Source: Bacteroidales bacterium (lineage in GTDB: Bacteria; Bacteroidota; Bacteroidia; Bacteroidales; F082). From it: a DNA stretch of 64,000 nucleotides. The notes under the pieces are model-generated. The model was not told the DNA's origin. It was given only the letters and a program-made list of their open reading frames with translations, and did no database searches. A program made the position numbers and the translations under genes. This document shows, in pieces, positions 62,589 through 64,000 of the stretch. The stretch is taken from NCBI GenBank assembly GCA_015493525.1, contig WGCY01000047.1, positions 19,233 through 83,232 of the forward strand, in the 5' to 3' direction. The first letter of the stretch is position 1; the number at the start of each line of letters is the position of its first letter.

Positions 62589-63446
62589 TTACAGCACCAC
62601 CTTTCCAATGGGAATGGTCAAAATCCCTTCTGCGCCGGCGGCTTTCAGCTTGTCGATGACTTCCCAGAAAGTATCCTCTTTGATAACCGTGTGCAGTGAG
62701 CTCCAGCCTTTTTGTTTCAACGGCATAACGGTGGGACTTTTGAGCACCGGCAACAGGCCTGAGACCTCTTCGATTTTTTCGTTGGGCACATTCATCAGGA
62801 TGTATTTGGTATTTTTAGCACCGAGCACGGCACGAATCCGAAACAAAAGTCGCTCCAGTATCTCATTGGTATCCGTGCCAATCTTTCCCGATTTAGCCAG
62901 TACAGCCTCCGATTTCAAGATTGACGCCACCTCTTTTAGTCCGTTTTTGAAAAGGGTGCTTCCCGAACTGACAATATCACAAATCCCATCGGCAAGGCCA
63001 ATATTTGGGGCTATCTCCACCGATCCGGAGATGACATGGATTTCCGCTTTGACGCCTGCCCTATCGAGATAACTTTGCAGTGTGTAGGGATAAGAGGTGG
63101 CTATTTTCTTACCGTTGAAATATTCGGCTCCGGCATACGCTACACTTTTGGGAACCGCCAAAGAGACTCTGCAACGCGAAAACCCCAGTTTTTGTACCAC
63201 TTCTGCTTTGTTGGGTTTCTCAATCAGTACATTTTCACCAATAATAGCAGCATCAACTACGCCATCCTCCAGATACTGGGGGATATCCCCGTTACGAAGA
63301 AATAAAATCTCCATCGGGAAATTTCCGGCAGGAGCCTTCAGCTGGTCTTTACCATTGTCGATAACGATACCGCAATCTTTCAGAAGTTTGATGGAGTTGT
63401 CGTGTAAACGTCCCGATTTTTGAACAGCAATTTTTAATTTACTCAT
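62589..63446 (-). CDS. hisG: ATP phosphoribosyltransferase, long form
   Basis: 285 aa from the ATG at 63446 (MSKLKIAVQKSGRLHDNSIK), preceded by AAAAAGG; the track start 18 codons upstream falls in the attenuator. The catalytic part has GLADGICDIVSSGSTLFKNGLKEV, and the C-terminal ACT-like regulatory domain (about 215-285, MNVPNEKIEEVSGLLPVLKSPTV) marks the HisZ-independent long form with feedback by histidine. First gene of the operon, thus controlled by attenuation and probably end-product inhibition. Confidence 0.97.
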   Translation of the reverse strand: MSKLKIAVQKSGRLHDNSIKLLKDCGIVIDNGKDQLKAPAGNFPMEILFLRNGDIPQYLEDGVVDAAIIGENVLIEKPNKAEVVQKLGFSRCRVSLAVPKSVAYAGAEYFNGKKIATSYPYTLQSYLDRAGVKAEIHVISGSVEIAPNIGLADGICDIVSSGSTLFKNGLKEVASILKSEAVLAKSGKIGTDTNEILERLLFRIRAVLGAKNTKYILMNVPNEKIEEVSGLLPVLKSPTVMPLKQKGWSSLHTVIKEDTFWEVIDKLKAAGAEGILTIPIGKVVL

Positions 63447-63487
63447 CCTTTTTAAATTTATATCTGAGTAAACCGGCAATAATGGAA

Positions 63488-63521
63488 ACAAAAAACCCAT
63501 CCGATTTACTCAGATGGGTTT
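63488..63521 (-). terminator. Attenuator terminator of the his operon
   Basis: On the minus strand AACCCATC, an 11-nt loop, GGATGGGTT then TTTTT. It lies between the His-rich leader peptide and hisG. The loop/5' arm sequence CTGAGTA can instead pair with TACTCAG inside the leader peptide gene (63560-63566 on the map), forming an antiterminator. Confidence 0.88.
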
Positions 63522-63547
63522 GATATTTTATTTATTGAGGCACAATA

Positions 63548-63607
63548 TCATTCGTTCACCTGAGTAGGGAGATGCAAATGATGATGATGCATAAAAAGTG
63601 TGTTCAT
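63548..63607 (-). CDS. his operon leader peptide
   Basis: 19-aa ORF MNTLFMHHHHLHLPTQVNE, too short for the ORF track. Five of six consecutive codons are CAT. It starts about 13 nt after the expected transcription start and is followed by the terminator hairpin 27 nt after its stop. Known for enterobacterial his operons: stalling at His codons when charged tRNA-His is low favours an antiterminator. Codons 14-16 (CCT ACT CAG) contain the antiterminator arm, so a ribosome stalled at the His run leaves it free, as the model needs. Confidence 0.9.
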   Translation of the reverse strand: MNTLFMHHHHLHLPTQVNE

Positions 63608-63626
63608 TTCTTTCAATTTTGAACCA

Positions 63627-63656
63627 CAAAAGTAAACTATTTTTTAAATAAGCAAG
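63627..63656 (-). promoter_or_regulatory. Promoter of the his operon
   Basis: On the minus strand CTTG near 63653-63656, 18-nt spacer, TACTTTTG (63627-63634), a perfect TAnnTTTG. It gives a transcript starting near 63620, before the leader peptide. Confidence 0.7.
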
Positions 63657-63696
63657 AAATTCGGAAACTTTTTTAAACATATTGAAACAGCTTTCA

Positions 63697-63704
63697 TATT
63701 TTTG
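63697..63704 (+). promoter_or_regulatory. -7 promoter box of the right-edge DUF59 gene
   Basis: TATTTTTG matches TAnnTTTG, 24 nt before the ATG at 63729. It lies back to back with the his promoter. Confidence 0.5.
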
Positions 63705-63728
63705 CAAAAGAACATTCAAAACGTAAAT

Positions 63729-64000
63729 ATGGAAATTTCCAAAGAAAATTTAATCGATGCCATCGGACAAGTGGGGCACCCTTCCATCAATTTTTCGCTG
63801 GTAGAGCTGGGTATTTTGCAGGATCTGGATGTGGAAGACCATACCGTAACGGCCACCTTTGTCTTTCCGTTTCCGGACATTCCCATTGCTGATACACTGA
63901 TTGCCTCTGTAAACGACCCGCTTGCTGCCATGGGATACAATTTTCAATATACCATCCGCGTTATGACCGATGAAGAACGCGAAAAATTTCTTGCCCTTGA
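63729..64000 (+). CDS. DUF59/MIP18-like iron-sulfur assembly domain protein, 3'-truncated by window edge
   Basis: The first 90 codons are visible (MEISKENLIDAIGQVGHPSI, LVELGILQDLDVEDHTVTAT, IPIADTLIASVNDPLAAMG). The pattern (paired helix, SLVELGI, hydrophobic strand, P-I-A-D-L) is that of the DUF59/MIP18 domain found alone or at the N-terminus of Mrp/ApbC-type Fe-S carriers. The usual DPE cysteine motif region is replaced by GHPS. It cannot be told whether a P-loop ATPase domain follows beyond the window. Confidence 0.6.
   Translation, partial: MEISKENLIDAIGQVGHPSINFSLVELGILQDLDVEDHTVTATFVFPFPDIPIADTLIASVNDPLAAMGYNFQYTIRVMTDEEREKFLAL

Noticed and set aside
63528-63719. 63-aa minus ORF over the his leader
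   Set aside because: Different frame from the His-rich leader, and it starts upstream of the his promoter, so it would not be transcribed from it.

Overview
The window looks like chromosome of a member of Bacteroidota, probably class Bacteroidia. The signs are SusC-type TonB receptors with an N-terminal carboxypeptidase-regulatory-like domain, many Bacteroidota-type -7 promoters (TAnnTTTG), the GlmU-like TIGR03991 family, type III glutamine synthetase, rpmE2, DUF4831 and DUF5723 proteins, and DUF4143 ATPases. A finer rank cannot be read from the sequence alone. Base composition is moderate, with a clearly AT-richer restriction-modification insert near 21.4-23.6 kb.

Layout. 1-2.4 kb (minus): a split lysine-catabolic pair, saccharopine dehydrogenase (cut by the window edge) and lysine-ketoglutarate reductase, divergent from ppdK (2.6-5.4 kb). 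5.5-7.0 kb: FAD-dependent dehydrogenase. 7.2-14.2 kb: FMN riboswitch with terminator, then a TonB receptor, a second related TonB receptor and a nucleotide-pyrophosphatase-like lipoprotein; I read this as a possible flavin-scavenging locus. 14.3-20.3 kb: DUF4177-like protein, lon, GlmU-like protein, rpmE2, LuxC-type acyl-CoA reductase. 20.4-25.6 kb: Crp/Fnr regulator, DUF2892 protein, a HaeII-like type II R-M pair, parE. 25.6-34.6 kb: envelope proteins, a NRK-like kinase, miaA, and a large propeller-phosphoesterase lipoprotein. 34.6-38.7 kb (minus): SAM-I riboswitch, aspartate kinase, metY, metX. 38.7-40.6 kb: a lone putative PD-(D/E)xK nuclease between two long degenerate direct repeats. 40.7-42.8 kb: DUF3127 protein, EamA transporter, kdsA. 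42.9-51 kb (minus): DUF4831 protein, a gmhA-gmhB-symporter-glnN operon, tRNA-Gly(CCC), a second symporter. 51-54.6 kb: a REP-associated transposase remnant, a cell-envelope protein and a DUF4143 ATPase with tandem palindromes at its promoter. 54.7-63.6 kb (minus): the full histidine operon hisGDCBHAF(IE), with another DUF4143 ATPase lodged between hisD and hisC and preceded by a ribosome-dependent attenuator. The end holds the start of a divergent DUF59/MIP18 protein.

The window is rich in RNA-level control. It carries an FMN riboswitch, a SAM-I riboswitch and a classical his leader peptide (five His codons in a run of six) with a terminator and competing hairpins. A family of short palindromes (REP-like) is scattered between genes, is dense inside the his operon, and in one case forms the 3' coding end of hisC. 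The remnant of a REP-associated tyrosine transposase at 51.3 kb fits this family.

Several ORF-track starts are too long. Promoter -7 boxes, signal peptides or family starts place the true starts downstream for LKR, the FMN-controlled receptor, the Crp/Fnr regulator, parE, aspartate kinase, DUF3127, kdsA, gmhA and hisG. The saccharopine dehydrogenase at the left edge is missing from the ORF track because it runs off the window.
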